A stretch of 49,716 bases of DNA from DASVCN01 sp040905665 (GTDB lineage Bacteria; Deinococcota; Deinococci; Deinococcales; Trueperaceae): positions 1 to 49,716 of the forward strand of contig JBBDRD010000011.1 of assembly GCA_040905665.1 (NCBI GenBank). Reading direction: 5' to 3'. The notes beneath the pieces are model-generated. The model was not told the DNA's origin. It did not search any database and was given only the letters and a program-made list of their open reading frames with translations. Shown here piece by piece: positions 24,049 through 31,281 of this stretch. Both the position numbers and the translations under genes were made by a program. Every line of letters begins with the position of its first letter. Position 1 is the first letter of the stretch.

Positions 24049-25087
24049 CGCCTGGATGGACGGGCTCGCCGAAGGCGTTGTTCTGGTGAGCGATGGCGTC
24101 GTGACCCGAATAAACGCAGCGGCGGGAAGGATTCTGGGCGCAGATCCACCGTGGGCGGCCGGCAAGCGGCTAATCAGCGTAGTTCGCGACCACAGGCTGG
24201 AAGGGGTGTGGCTGCACGGCCGGGAAGTCGAACTCAACGTTCGCGGCACACTCGTCCAGGCCGCGCCTATCGTTGGCGGGATCGCCTTGCGGGACGTGAG
24301 CGAGGCACGTGAGGCCAGGGAGGACGCGCGAAGGTTGCTCGCCGTCCTGTCGCACGAATTGCGAACGCCCATGACCACTGTGCGGTCGACCCTGGACGCG
24401 CTCCACTACGATGATCTGCCGGTTGGTGAGCGGGCACGCCTATTGGAGCGTGCCGTGCAGGAAGCCGACCGAGTTGTCCGCTTGCTCGACGATCTCACAA
24501 TCGATGTAACCCCACCGCGGGAACGAAGCGTGTCACTGGCGGCGATGGCGGAGAGGGCATGCGCGATTCTGGCGCCCACGCTCGAGGCGCATGGGTTGAC
24601 CGTGCGGCGCGCCCTGGGTTCAGTCATGGCATGGGCAGATGCAGACAAGGTTCTGCAGGTGCTCCTGAACCTGATCGAGAACGCCACCGTGCATGGCCCC
24701 TGCGACTCTCGTATCGATATTACTGCGACGGTCCGAGCGGACTGGGCCCTGGTCACGGTTCGCGACGATGGCTCGCCCCTGCCACCAGCGATGTTCGCAA
24801 AGCTGTTCCAGCCTTTCGCATACGGTTCCGAATCTAAGGGAATGGGACTCGGGCTCGGCCTGTACGTCGTCCGTTCGATCGCGGAGCGGTGGGGCGGTCG
24901 CGCCTGGGGACGCGTCTGGCGGCAGGAAGGTGGATCCGGGGTCGGCGAGGGGAATGAGTTCGGAGTTCTCGTCCCGCTCAACCGCGGCGCTTCCCAAGCA
25001 TTAAGGCCCGACATCTACATCGAAGACCCGGCATTGGACGGTGAGGTGGACGAGCGGGATCCTGCAAAGACGATCGAAGCCGGTTAG
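24035..25087 (+). CDS. Cytoplasmic PAS-domain histidine kinase, probably PhoR-like
   Basis: 350 aa. No membrane segment is visible. An N-terminal PAS-like domain (about 5-95, LAEGVVLVSDGVVTRINAAA) leads to the phospho-accepting H box (LAVLSHELRTPMTTV), then N box (LLNLIENATVHG), G1 (VRDDGSPLPPAMFAKLFQPF in full view) and G2 (GMGLGLGLYVVRSIAE). It presumably phosphorylates the upstream response regulator under phosphate starvation, taking its signal through PhoU/PstB rather than directly from outside. I use the ATG at 24035, 14 bp inside the preceding gene; a TTG at 24023 is an alternative. Confidence 0.88.
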   Translation: MAPADAWMDGLAEGVVLVSDGVVTRINAAAGRILGADPPWAAGKRLISVVRDHRLEGVWLHGREVELNVRGTLVQAAPIVGGIALRDVSEAREAREDARRLLAVLSHELRTPMTTVRSTLDALHYDDLPVGERARLLERAVQEADRVVRLLDDLTIDVTPPRERSVSLAAMAERACAILAPTLEAHGLTVRRALGSVMAWADADKVLQVLLNLIENATVHGPCDSRIDITATVRADWALVTVRDDGSPLPPAMFAKLFQPFAYGSESKGMGLGLGLYVVRSIAERWGGRAWGRVWRQEGGSGVGEGNEFGVLVPLNRGASQALRPDIYIEDPALDGEVDERDPAKTIEAG

Positions 25088-25173
25088 CGGAGTTCGTGAG
25101 CTTATGCCTTCGAGGGGAGAGTCCGCTATTCTGATTTCTTGCTTTGCAAACGGCGATCACGACCAAACCTGGA

Positions 25174-25179
25174 TATAGT
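25174..25179 (+). promoter_or_regulatory. Candidate -10 of a leaderless promoter for the small module gene
   Basis: TATAGT, in an AT-rich stretch, ends 6 nt before an in-frame GTG (25186). No Shine-Dalgarno is present. Confidence 0.5.
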
Positions 25180-25185
25180 ATAAAT

Positions 25186-25377
25186 GTGGCTGTACGGGAA
25201 AACTACGGCAAGCTGGGAGAGGACGCAGACTTCAGCGTCGACTTTTGGCAGAGCCAACCGCCGGAGATTTTGTTCACGGCAGCATTCGACCTAATCAAGG
25301 ACTACCTGCTCCTTAAGGAAGGTTATGCTGGCGAGCCCCGACTTCAAAGAACTGTTGAGCACTTTCAGAAAGCATAA
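25186..25377 (+). CDS. Small protein upstream of a nucleotidyltransferase fragment
   Basis: 63 aa, function unknown. I start at GTG 25186 because a TATAGT -10 lies 6 nt upstream; a TTG further upstream (25144) would add residues that overlap the promoter. The sequence ends LIKDYLLLKEGYAGEPRLQRTVEHFQKA in two parts and looks helical. It overlaps the next gene by 53 bp, which ties them as a unit. Small helical partners preceding MNT-type nucleotidyltransferases are common in toxin-antitoxin-like pairs, but the family of this one is not recognised. Local base composition is more AT-rich than the flanks, a hint of transfer. Confidence 0.5.
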   Translation: MAVRENYGKLGEDADFSVDFWQSQPPEILFTAAFDLIKDYLLLKEGYAGEPRLQRTVEHFQKA

Positions 25378-25648
25378 TGTTCGGTACCTGATTATCGGAG
25401 GTTATGCGGTTATGAAGTATACCGAACCAAGGTTCACCAAGGACCTTGATTTGCTCATTGCGGTGGATGATGAGAACGCCTGGGCGGTTTACAGCGCTCT
25501 CAAGGAGTTTGGCGCGCCGCTCCAAGGATTGAGGCCTCATGACTTTGCGGCGGAGGGCTACTTTTATCAAATGGGAAGTCCGCCCCTCCGAGTGGACGTA
25601 ATGATGTCGGTCCCCGGGTTGACCTCCCAGCCCTCTACCCCTCACTGA
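25325..25648 (+). pseudogene. Truncated MNT-type nucleotidyltransferase
   Basis: 107 aa. The start of a minimal nucleotidyltransferase fold is clear: FRKHNVRYLIIGGYAVMKY (GG motif) and FTKDLDLLIAVDDEN (DxD metal-binding motif), then RVDVMMSVPGL, where the third acid of the family lies. Homologues normally continue for 40-60 residues after this point. Here the reading frame becomes TSQPSTPH and stops inside the end of the convergent rmlA-like gene, with which it overlaps by 14 bp. The 3' part has evidently been lost at a junction near 25620. The catalytic acids survive, so residual function is not excluded. AAGGAAGG precedes the ATG. Confidence 0.6.
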
Positions 25649-26717
25649 GCTTTAGGCTGCTATTGTCGCCGATTATCAGCCTGTGTGAGGAGGCCTCGCC
25701 GTTCTCCCCCGCAATATGGACTTCCTCACCAATGAGGCTCCCCTTGATTCGCCTGGGGATGTTCTCGATCACCGACCCCGCTCCCACTACCGAGTACTCC
25801 AGCTGCGCATCGCGTACGGTGCTCTGGTCACCCACGGTAGTAAAAGGCCCGATATAGGAGCGTTCGATGGTTGCTCCGGCCCCGATTAGCGCCGGCCCAT
25901 CGATCTTGCTGTCACGAACCACCGCACCCTCCTCTATCACCACCTCGCCGTTTACCTCGGATCTCTCCACGCTGCCCCGCAACTCGCGGTGTACCCGCAT
26001 GAGTTGCAGCCGGTTGGCGTCGAGGATGTCTTCCGGCCGGCCGGTGTCCTTCCACCAGCCCGGAACCTCGACAGAAGCTACATGGAAGTCGCCCTCGATC
26101 AACCTTTGGATTGCGTCGGTTATCTGGTACTCGTCCTTGGCGCCCGGCTCCAACCCCTCGATCATCTCGTGGATGTTTCGGTCGAACACGTAAACCCCGG
26201 CGATTGCGAGGTTGCTGGGCGGGTCCTTGGGCTTCTCCACCAACTTCACTACCCGGCCCTCCTCGACTATGGCGACGCCGAACTGGCGCGGGTCATCGAC
26301 GCGCACCAGGGCCAGCACCGCATTGACGCCCTCCTGGGGCCGAAACGCATCGACGAAGCCATTAATGCCGTGTTCAAACAGGTTATCGCCTAGATACATG
26401 ATGAAAGGCGAGTCCCCCAAAAAATCCCGTGACACCTTGACGGCGTGCGCCAGGCCCCGCGGTGGGCTTTGAATGATGTATTCGAAACGCGGACCGGCGT
26501 AGCTGCTCAGGCTCTTGCGGAGGTAGTTGATGGTGTCGTAACTAACGACGATCCCTATCTCCTCCACGCCCGCTTCCACCAGATTGTCCACGGCGTAGTG
26601 GATGAGTTGCTTGTTGGCGACCGAGATGGTCGGTTTGGGGCGGAGGCTGGTGATCGGCCGTAGCCGAGTGCCGTGGCCGGCGGCGAGGATCAGGCCCTTC
26701 ATTCTTTCAGTTGACAT
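25635..26717 (-). CDS. Glucose-1-phosphate thymidylyltransferase-like sugar nucleotidyltransferase (long form)
   Basis: 360 aa. The N-terminal nucleotidyltransferase domain has the signature LILAAGHGTRLRPITSLRPKP, followed by YLGDNLFEHG (metal/nucleotide site) and EKPKDPPSNLAIAGVYVF. From about residue 245 a left-handed beta-helix with hexapeptide-like repeats follows (VVIEEGAVVRDSKIDGPALIGAGATIE in parts). This long RmlA/StrD-like form activates sugar-1-phosphate with dTTP, usually for antibiotic or surface sugars. The start is uncertain: ATG 26717 (used; TATCGT lies 9 nt upstream) or ATG 26702 of MKGLILAAG. It ends against the truncated MNT gene. No other dTDP-sugar gene is nearby. Confidence 0.88.
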   Translation of the reverse strand: MSTERMKGLILAAGHGTRLRPITSLRPKPTISVANKQLIHYAVDNLVEAGVEEIGIVVSYDTINYLRKSLSSYAGPRFEYIIQSPPRGLAHAVKVSRDFLGDSPFIMYLGDNLFEHGINGFVDAFRPQEGVNAVLALVRVDDPRQFGVAIVEEGRVVKLVEKPKDPPSNLAIAGVYVFDRNIHEMIEGLEPGAKDEYQITDAIQRLIEGDFHVASVEVPGWWKDTGRPEDILDANRLQLMRVHRELRGSVERSEVNGEVVIEEGAVVRDSKIDGPALIGAGATIERSYIGPFTTVGDQSTVRDAQLEYSVVGAGSVIENIPRRIKGSLIGEEVHIAGENGEASSHRLIIGDNSSLKLSEG

Positions 26718-26781
26718 TATGTACGCACGATACCGCGGGGGTATGGGTACGGCGCAGTGTCCTGAGGCGCGGTCCGGTCGC

Positions 26782-28434
26782 TCAGGCTCGTCTTGGTCCC
26801 ACGAAACGCAGCAGCACGAAGAAAGCAACTATCCAGAAGCTGGGCAGCAGCAGCCAGTCGCCTGCGAGCACCGAGCCGCGTCCCAGGGCTAGTCCCGCTC
26901 CAAAGCTGGCGAGCAGCGAGAGCAGGCTGGCGGCGAGTGCCGCGCGCAACAGTCGCTCGATTATGAACAGCGCCTTGGCAAAGCCCGGGCGGCGGCGAGC
27001 CCGTAGGTAGAGGCCTACCGTCACCGCCACTGGCGGCAGGATCGCGGCCGCCGCCAGGGCTGCGACCCCAGCCAAACCCGAAGTCCGTGCTTCTCCGGTA
27101 GTAACTAGGTCGACAAACCATAGTCGCAGGGCGTCCTGCCAAACTAGGCCGGGGGCGGCGAGGAGGGTGACCAGGGTAAGCGAGAGCAGGGGCAGCCGCG
27201 ACAGGAACAGCGGCAACGAGCCACGGAAGCCGGCCGGACGTGGCCTGGCCGGTGGCGCACTCATCAGGGGACGCTTCTGCGCGGCCCGAACCGTCTGGCG
27301 CGCCCCAACCCCCGGCCGCGCCCCAACCGCCGGCTCCGCCCCAATCGCCGGCTCCGCCCCGTCGGTCGGCCGCGCCCCAACCGCCGGGCGCGCCTCTACC
27401 GCTGATGTCGCCCGGGAAGGGTATGGGTCGTTGCCCAGAAGCGCCGCACGTTGGCACCAGGGGCAACTGGCTAGACCTCTTCGGTAGGCGTGAGTGGGAA
27501 CGATCTCACAACCGATCAGATCATCCTCGAGGCGCCCCAGCACCTCCTTGAATGCTCGAGCGTCGGGCCTTCGCCAGGCGGGCCCCAAAAGAGCCCGCTT
27601 GAGTAGTCCGCGCAATTCGGGGCTCAGAATTGCACGTGGAGGAGCTGCCAGAGGTGGCCGCAATAAACGAGTGCGGAAGTAGGGACTGCGCCGAGAGCGG
27701 ATGTTCTCTTCCATCCCCGGTGGCTCTCCCGCTCCACCAAACACCCCGGTGAACGGGTGATTCCCCTCCATCAGGAGCAGGAAGGTGAGTACGGCCAGGC
27801 CAAAGCGGTCGCTGCCGGCACGCCGATCGATCTCTCGGAACGAGCGTCCTTGAAGTTCGGGGGGCGTGTACTCCGCCTTGCCAACGGTACAGCGAAACAC
27901 CCGAGTGCCTGAAGCAACCTGGATCGAGTCGAGGTCCACCAGTGTGACGAGGGCCCGGTCGTCCACCAGGATGTTGCTCTCGTTGAGATCGCCCACGACG
28001 TAGTCCGCCTCGTGGAGTGCGGCCAGCGTGCCGCTCAGGTTGCGGGCGATGCGGACTAGGTAGCGCCAGCTAATTCCCGGCGCCCGCGATCGCCGGCTTC
28101 TGGGGTGGTAGAGCTGGTGTAAGGGCAGATAACGGCGGGCGTCGATGCGCGGCATGACGAAGCCGACGACTTGCCCGGCCGAGTCCAACACCGGCGCCTC
28201 CGGCCAGGCGATCGATGCGTGTCCAGGCCGCCGGTCTGGATCCTTGGGCACCTTGGCAAGCATTGCCCCGAGTTTGCGCGCCCGTTCGGGGTTCGGATGC
28301 GCATAGAGCTTGACGGCCCTGCCTGTATCGCCCTGTAACGCGTAGACATGCGCTTCGCCGCCTCGTCCCAGCAACTCCCCAAGCTCGAGTCGCGTGCCGT
28401 CGGGTGTTCGGAAGGTTTCGGCCGCCAGGGTCAC
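26782..28434 (-). CDS. Membrane-anchored protein kinase of a TerY-P-type triad
   Basis: 550 aa. The N-terminal half is a kinase domain: glycine-rich loop LLGRGGEAHVY (21-31), Lys42 in AVKLY, catalytic loop VVGDLNESNILV with D149 and N154, and the metal Asp in VDLDSI. The HRD motif is VGD and DFG is DLD, as in the kinases linked to TerY-like vWA proteins. A lone CPWC near residue 335 may be what remains of the zinc ribbon usually present. Residues about 350-390 are degenerate (A/E)RPAVGA repeats. The C-terminal 150 residues contain three or four hydrophobic segments, so the kinase is tethered to the membrane. GTG start with a weak CTAAGG site, 40 bp after the phosphatase gene. Substrates are unknown. 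Confidence 0.82.
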   Translation of the reverse strand: MTLAAETFRTPDGTRLELGELLGRGGEAHVYALQGDTGRAVKLYAHPNPERARKLGAMLAKVPKDPDRRPGHASIAWPEAPVLDSAGQVVGFVMPRIDARRYLPLHQLYHPRSRRSRAPGISWRYLVRIARNLSGTLAALHEADYVVGDLNESNILVDDRALVTLVDLDSIQVASGTRVFRCTVGKAEYTPPELQGRSFREIDRRAGSDRFGLAVLTFLLLMEGNHPFTGVFGGAGEPPGMEENIRSRRSPYFRTRLLRPPLAAPPRAILSPELRGLLKRALLGPAWRRPDARAFKEVLGRLEDDLIGCEIVPTHAYRRGLASCPWCQRAALLGNDPYPSRATSAVEARPAVGARPTDGAEPAIGAEPAVGARPGVGARQTVRAAQKRPLMSAPPARPRPAGFRGSLPLFLSRLPLLSLTLVTLLAAPGLVWQDALRLWFVDLVTTGEARTSGLAGVAALAAAAILPPVAVTVGLYLRARRRPGFAKALFIIERLLRAALAASLLSLLASFGAGLALGRGSVLAGDWLLLPSFWIVAFFVLLRFVGPRRA

Positions 28435-28474
28435 GCCTTAGCGAGCCCCGTTACCCTGCCCACGTCGCTTGGTT

Positions 28475-29296
28475 TCATCTTCGAACGGCGAGTATGAGGC
28501 TGAGGTCATCGGCAGTGCGCGACTGCACCCGGTCACTGCCGAGGAAGCGTTCCAGCTCCGGCCCCAGCTCCTCGGCAGAATGTTTCCCGCGGGCAAAGGT
28601 AACCAGCGGATCGAAGAAGGGTGCGTGTGGCGCGCCGCTGGCAACGTTCGTGGCAACGGGCTCGAGCCCGTCGGTCAGCAAGGCCAGCGCATGGATACCG
28701 GCGAGGGGGCGAATCTCGACGCTTGCCAATCGTGTCGCCCCGCGGCTGGTGACGAACACGGTCTCGCCGGCGTGCCGCCCGTGGAGAGGCCGGGTGACGC
28801 GTTGCCAATCCTCTTCGGCGCGCGCCACCACAGCGCCATCGCCCAGTTGCAGCACGGCGAGGGTGTCGTCCTGAATGACCGCCAGGAGCAGAGTGCAGGC
28901 GAATTCGCCTGGCCGTACCCGCACTTCGCGTGCCCGGGCAGCTAACGTTCGACGCACCCGGGCAAGTACCGCGCGTAATACGCGAGCTGTAAGAGGTAAG
29001 TCGTCCTCGCCTGCGAGGGCTGCCGCAAGAGCGTCCACAGCTGTTGCGACGGCCAATCGGGAGCCCTCAGCGGCACGTTTCGCCGATCCCGCTCCATCTG
29101 CCAGCGCCAGCATCAGCGCCCCCTGGGGTAGACAGGCGGTTAGTTCCGAATCCTCGTTTCCCTGCCCGCGGGCGACGTGGGATAGACCCGTCACACTGGC
29201 GGCGATAACTTTCCAGGAATGGGCAGCAGTCCGTTTCGTCTCCCGAATCGACGAGGCGTCGTCGGGCACTACCGTGGGTTCCTCGGTTGGCGCCAC
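28475..29296 (-). CDS. PP2C-type protein phosphatase of the triad
   Basis: 273 aa. The PP2C fold is recognised by ASVTGLSHVARGQGNEDS (first metal Asp region), LALADGAGSAKRAAEGS (the ADGxG motif), FACTLLLAVIQDDTLAVLQLGDGAVV and LLTDGLEP, with TADDLSLILAV at the end. It should remove phosphates added by the neighbouring kinase. The start is a GTG 7 bp after the vWA gene stop, so the three genes form one transcript. The first 30 residues are disordered-looking. Gene order vWA-PP2C-kinase is that of the TerY-P triad described in tellurium-resistance-type stress systems. Confidence 0.85.
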   Translation of the reverse strand: MAPTEEPTVVPDDASSIRETKRTAAHSWKVIAASVTGLSHVARGQGNEDSELTACLPQGALMLALADGAGSAKRAAEGSRLAVATAVDALAAALAGEDDLPLTARVLRAVLARVRRTLAARAREVRVRPGEFACTLLLAVIQDDTLAVLQLGDGAVVARAEEDWQRVTRPLHGRHAGETVFVTSRGATRLASVEIRPLAGIHALALLTDGLEPVATNVASGAPHAPFFDPLVTFARGKHSAEELGPELERFLGSDRVQSRTADDLSLILAVRR

Positions 29297-29303
29297 TCTC
29301 GGC

Positions 29304-29969
29304 TCAGACGGAAACGTCTGCCCAACCCACCGGCGGTAGCTCGAGTTGCTCGCCCACTCGCGAGTGGGAGACTCGCTGCTGGCTCTGTGACAGCCAAAGG
29401 AACAGCTCGGCGAACATCAGCCCCTTGAGCTTCAGAGGAGGTCTACCCTGCGGCGCGATCCGCGACAGCTTGTCCATGTTTGCTCGCTCCACGCCAACGG
29501 TGAAAAACACCAGGCCCCTCTGCGTGTCCTCCCGCTTCGCCTGCTGCGCCGCCGCCTCCCATCCGTCGGTTGGCTCGCCGTCGGTGATGAGGAACATCCA
29601 GGGCCGGAAGTATTGCACCCCCGCCTGCTTGTACATCTCCTTGCGTTCCGTGAGCAGCTCGATTCCGCGTCCAATCGCCGCTCCCATCGGAGTGGAGCCG
29701 CCGGCGACGAGGGGTTCGGGCTCCCAGTCCTCGACCGTTACGAACTCCTGTACCGTCTTTACGCCACCGTTGCCAAAACCCACCAGTCCTACCTCGACTC
29801 GCCGCCTGGCGAGTTCATCGTTCATCAGGTCGTCCTTGAACGCCCGCAAGCCTTCGTTTAGCGCCTTCAGCGGCGCTCCCGACATGGAAGCTGACGTATC
29901 GAGGAGCAGGAGGCAGGGCGCGCGGGGATCGGGATTGTCGGCAAGCTGCACGAGGTCGAGTTCGTTCAT
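29304..29969 (-). CDS. TerY-like von Willebrand factor A protein
   Basis: 221 aa. The MIDAS metal site is complete: DTSASMSG (DxSxS), a Thr/Gly loop in VAGGSTPMGAAIGRG, and the acidic FLITDGEPTDGW. Cytoplasmic, no signal peptide or membrane segment. TerY-type vWA proteins are thought to scaffold complexes in which the linked kinase and phosphatase act. I start at 29969 because GAGGAGACCGC directly precedes it; the frame open to 30050 lacks such a site. First gene of the minus-strand triad. TerD/TerC genes are not in the window. Confidence 0.87.
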   Translation of the reverse strand: MNELDLVQLADNPDPRAPCLLLLDTSASMSGAPLKALNEGLRAFKDDLMNDELARRRVEVGLVGFGNGGVKTVQEFVTVEDWEPEPLVAGGSTPMGAAIGRGIELLTERKEMYKQAGVQYFRPWMFLITDGEPTDGWEAAAQQAKREDTQRGLVFFTVGVERANMDKLSRIAPQGRPPLKLKGLMFAELFLWLSQSQQRVSHSRVGEQLELPPVGWADVSV

Positions 29970-30126
29970 GCGGTCTCCTCGGGGACAAGAGTCGTGTCGT
30001 GTTTCTTGACGTCGCGCTTTCTTAGCTGAGTTTACGGCTGCATTCGGCACCAGGCAACGATTCGACTCGCTGAGGTTCGGGTGGCGGACCGGAGTAGCGG
30101 CTTTTAACCACGCCGGGCGTCAATGA

Positions 30127-30159
30127 GTTAGGGCGTAGACTCAGCGGCCCACGCCCAAC
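30127..30159 (-). terminator. Possible hairpin between the small membrane genes and the triad
   Basis: GTT-A-GGGCGT (30127-30136) pairs with ACGCCC-AAC (30151-30159) apart from one bulged A. It lies 40 bp past the stop of the minus-strand small membrane gene. There is no U-tract. The remaining 29970-30198 shows no gene. Confidence 0.3.
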
Positions 30160-30198
30160 TATCGAGAGTAACGTTAACTTGGATTCGAGGACTGCGGC

Positions 30199-30420
30199 CT
30201 ACCCCTTACGACGCCCCGCAACAATCAGGACGACGCCTCCAATGAGGGACAAAGCGCCCAATATCGGCGGTAGAGGGATCGTTCGCCGTTCCTCGGCTTC
30301 TACTTCGAGCGGTCCCACGTCAAGCACGGTTTGTTCGGTCGTATAGCTCACCCCTTGGTAGATGAGGGCGACGATGCCCAGTACGACCAGAATCACGCCA
30401 ATTATCGTCGCCGTCCTCAT
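30199..30420 (-). CDS. Small membrane protein, DUF3185-like
   Basis: 73 aa with two hydrophobic segments (about 5-24 and 52-68) flanking a short extracytoplasmic or cytoplasmic loop. The pattern IGVILVVLGIVALIYQGVSYT ... VLDVGPLEVEAEERRTIPLPP ... GGVVLIVAGRRKG matches my recollection of the DUF3185 family, whose function is unknown and which is often found near stress genes. GGGAGGGTC precedes the ATG. It lies 22 bp after the 46-aa membrane gene and is probably cotranscribed with it. Confidence 0.75.
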   Translation of the reverse strand: MRTATIIGVILVVLGIVALIYQGVSYTTEQTVLDVGPLEVEAEERRTIPLPPILGALSLIGGVVLIVAGRRKG

Positions 30421-30442
30421 GACCCTCCCACGGACCGCGGCG

Positions 30443-30583
30443 CTATGCCCGGCTGAATAGTCGCACCAGGAAGAGAATTATCCCAACGACGAGGAGAATA
30501 TAGATGAAATTTCCCAGCGTGTATCCAGTTACCAAACCCAGCAGCCAAAGCACTATCAGGATGATGGCGATTGTCTCCAGCAT
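30443..30583 (-). CDS. Very small membrane protein, lmo0937 family
   Basis: 46 aa, essentially two transmembrane helices: MLETIAIILIVLWLLGLVTG and NFIYILLVVGIILFLVRLF. This pattern is the lmo0937/DUF5670 family, widespread tiny membrane proteins induced by stress in some bacteria, mechanism unknown. The start is set by AAAGGGGGGCAG immediately upstream of the ATG; a much longer reading frame extends upstream but has no family-like sequence. First gene of a two-gene unit with the DUF3185-like protein. Confidence 0.8.
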   Translation of the reverse strand: MLETIAIILIVLWLLGLVTGYTLGNFIYILLVVGIILFLVRLFSRA

Positions 30584-30775
30584 GTCTGCCCCCCTTTCGT
30601 CCCGTCCGCGAAGGCCCATGTGAGGCAGAGAAGCCACGATGAATCCCCAGTGGCGCTTGCCCCGCTTACCTATCACGACCGCTGACTCATGATGGAGCCC
30701 CAATGCCTCGGCGGCTGAGACGCTCGTCACACGAGTATCTTGCCTCCTGGTCCGGGAGAGCGGCCTCGCGAGGGC

Positions 30776-30781
30776 TAGAAT
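30776..30781 (+). promoter_or_regulatory. Candidate -10 of a leaderless promoter for the GldC-like gene
   Basis: TAGAAT ends 7 nt before the ATG at 30789, with no Shine-Dalgarno between. It is the same hexamer used before the short frame at 15840. Confidence 0.5.
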
Positions 30782-30788
30782 TGTCGGC

Positions 30789-31124
30789 ATGAAGAGTTCC
30801 GAGATAAAGGTGCGAGTAGATCGATCGGAAGAGGGCATCGACGCCATACGCTGGCAGGCGGACGAAGCTCCGGTGCCCGGCGAGCAGGAGGCACGGGCGA
30901 TGCTGTTGGCTCTATGGGATCCGCAGGAGCGCAACGCCATGCGGATCGACCTGTGGACCAAAGAGATGACGGTCCAGGAGATGAACGAGTTCATGTTTCA
31001 GACGCTAATGTCTCTTGCCGATTCGTATCAGGGTGCTACCCGCAACCAGGCGTTGGCCGCCGAGATGAAGATCTTCGCCCGCGACTTCGCCGCGCGGGCG
31101 GTGAAAGCGGAAGCGGGCAAGTAG
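30789..31124 (+). CDS. GldC-family protein
   Basis: 111 aa soluble protein. The sequence SSEIKVRVDRSEEGIDAIRWQAD, then LWDPQERNAMRIDLWTKEMTVQEMNEF in parts, matches the GldC family first described in gliding Bacteroidetes; homologues also occur in non-gliding bacteria and their biochemical role is unknown. No other gld gene is present here, so a gliding function should not be assumed. The gene appears leaderless (TAGAAT 7 nt upstream). It stands alone between the minus-strand membrane genes and the acyl-CoA synthetase. Confidence 0.82.
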   Translation: MKSSEIKVRVDRSEEGIDAIRWQADEAPVPGEQEARAMLLALWDPQERNAMRIDLWTKEMTVQEMNEFMFQTLMSLADSYQGATRNQALAAEMKIFARDFAARAVKAEAGK

Positions 31125-31190
31125 AGGCTCGGGCCCCTCATCACGGTCCACGCCTAGAGGACACTTGTCCTAGCCGCGTCCCGGATGGCG

Positions 31191-31199
31191 TGCTAGGCT
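31191..31199 (+). promoter_or_regulatory. Extended -10 promoter candidate for the acyl-CoA synthetase
   Basis: TGC-TAGGCT fits the TGnTANNNT extended -10 pattern, about 83 nt before the ATG. No -35 at the proper distance. A short inverted repeat (GGAC-ACTT-GTCC, about 31159-31170) precedes it. Confidence 0.35.
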
Positions 31200-31281
31200 C
31201 GCCGCCAAGATACTAAAACAGGCCGATGGGTCAGCGTTCCCGCCCAGGCGGGGCAAGAAAGCCAGACCAGGGGTGCCGATC

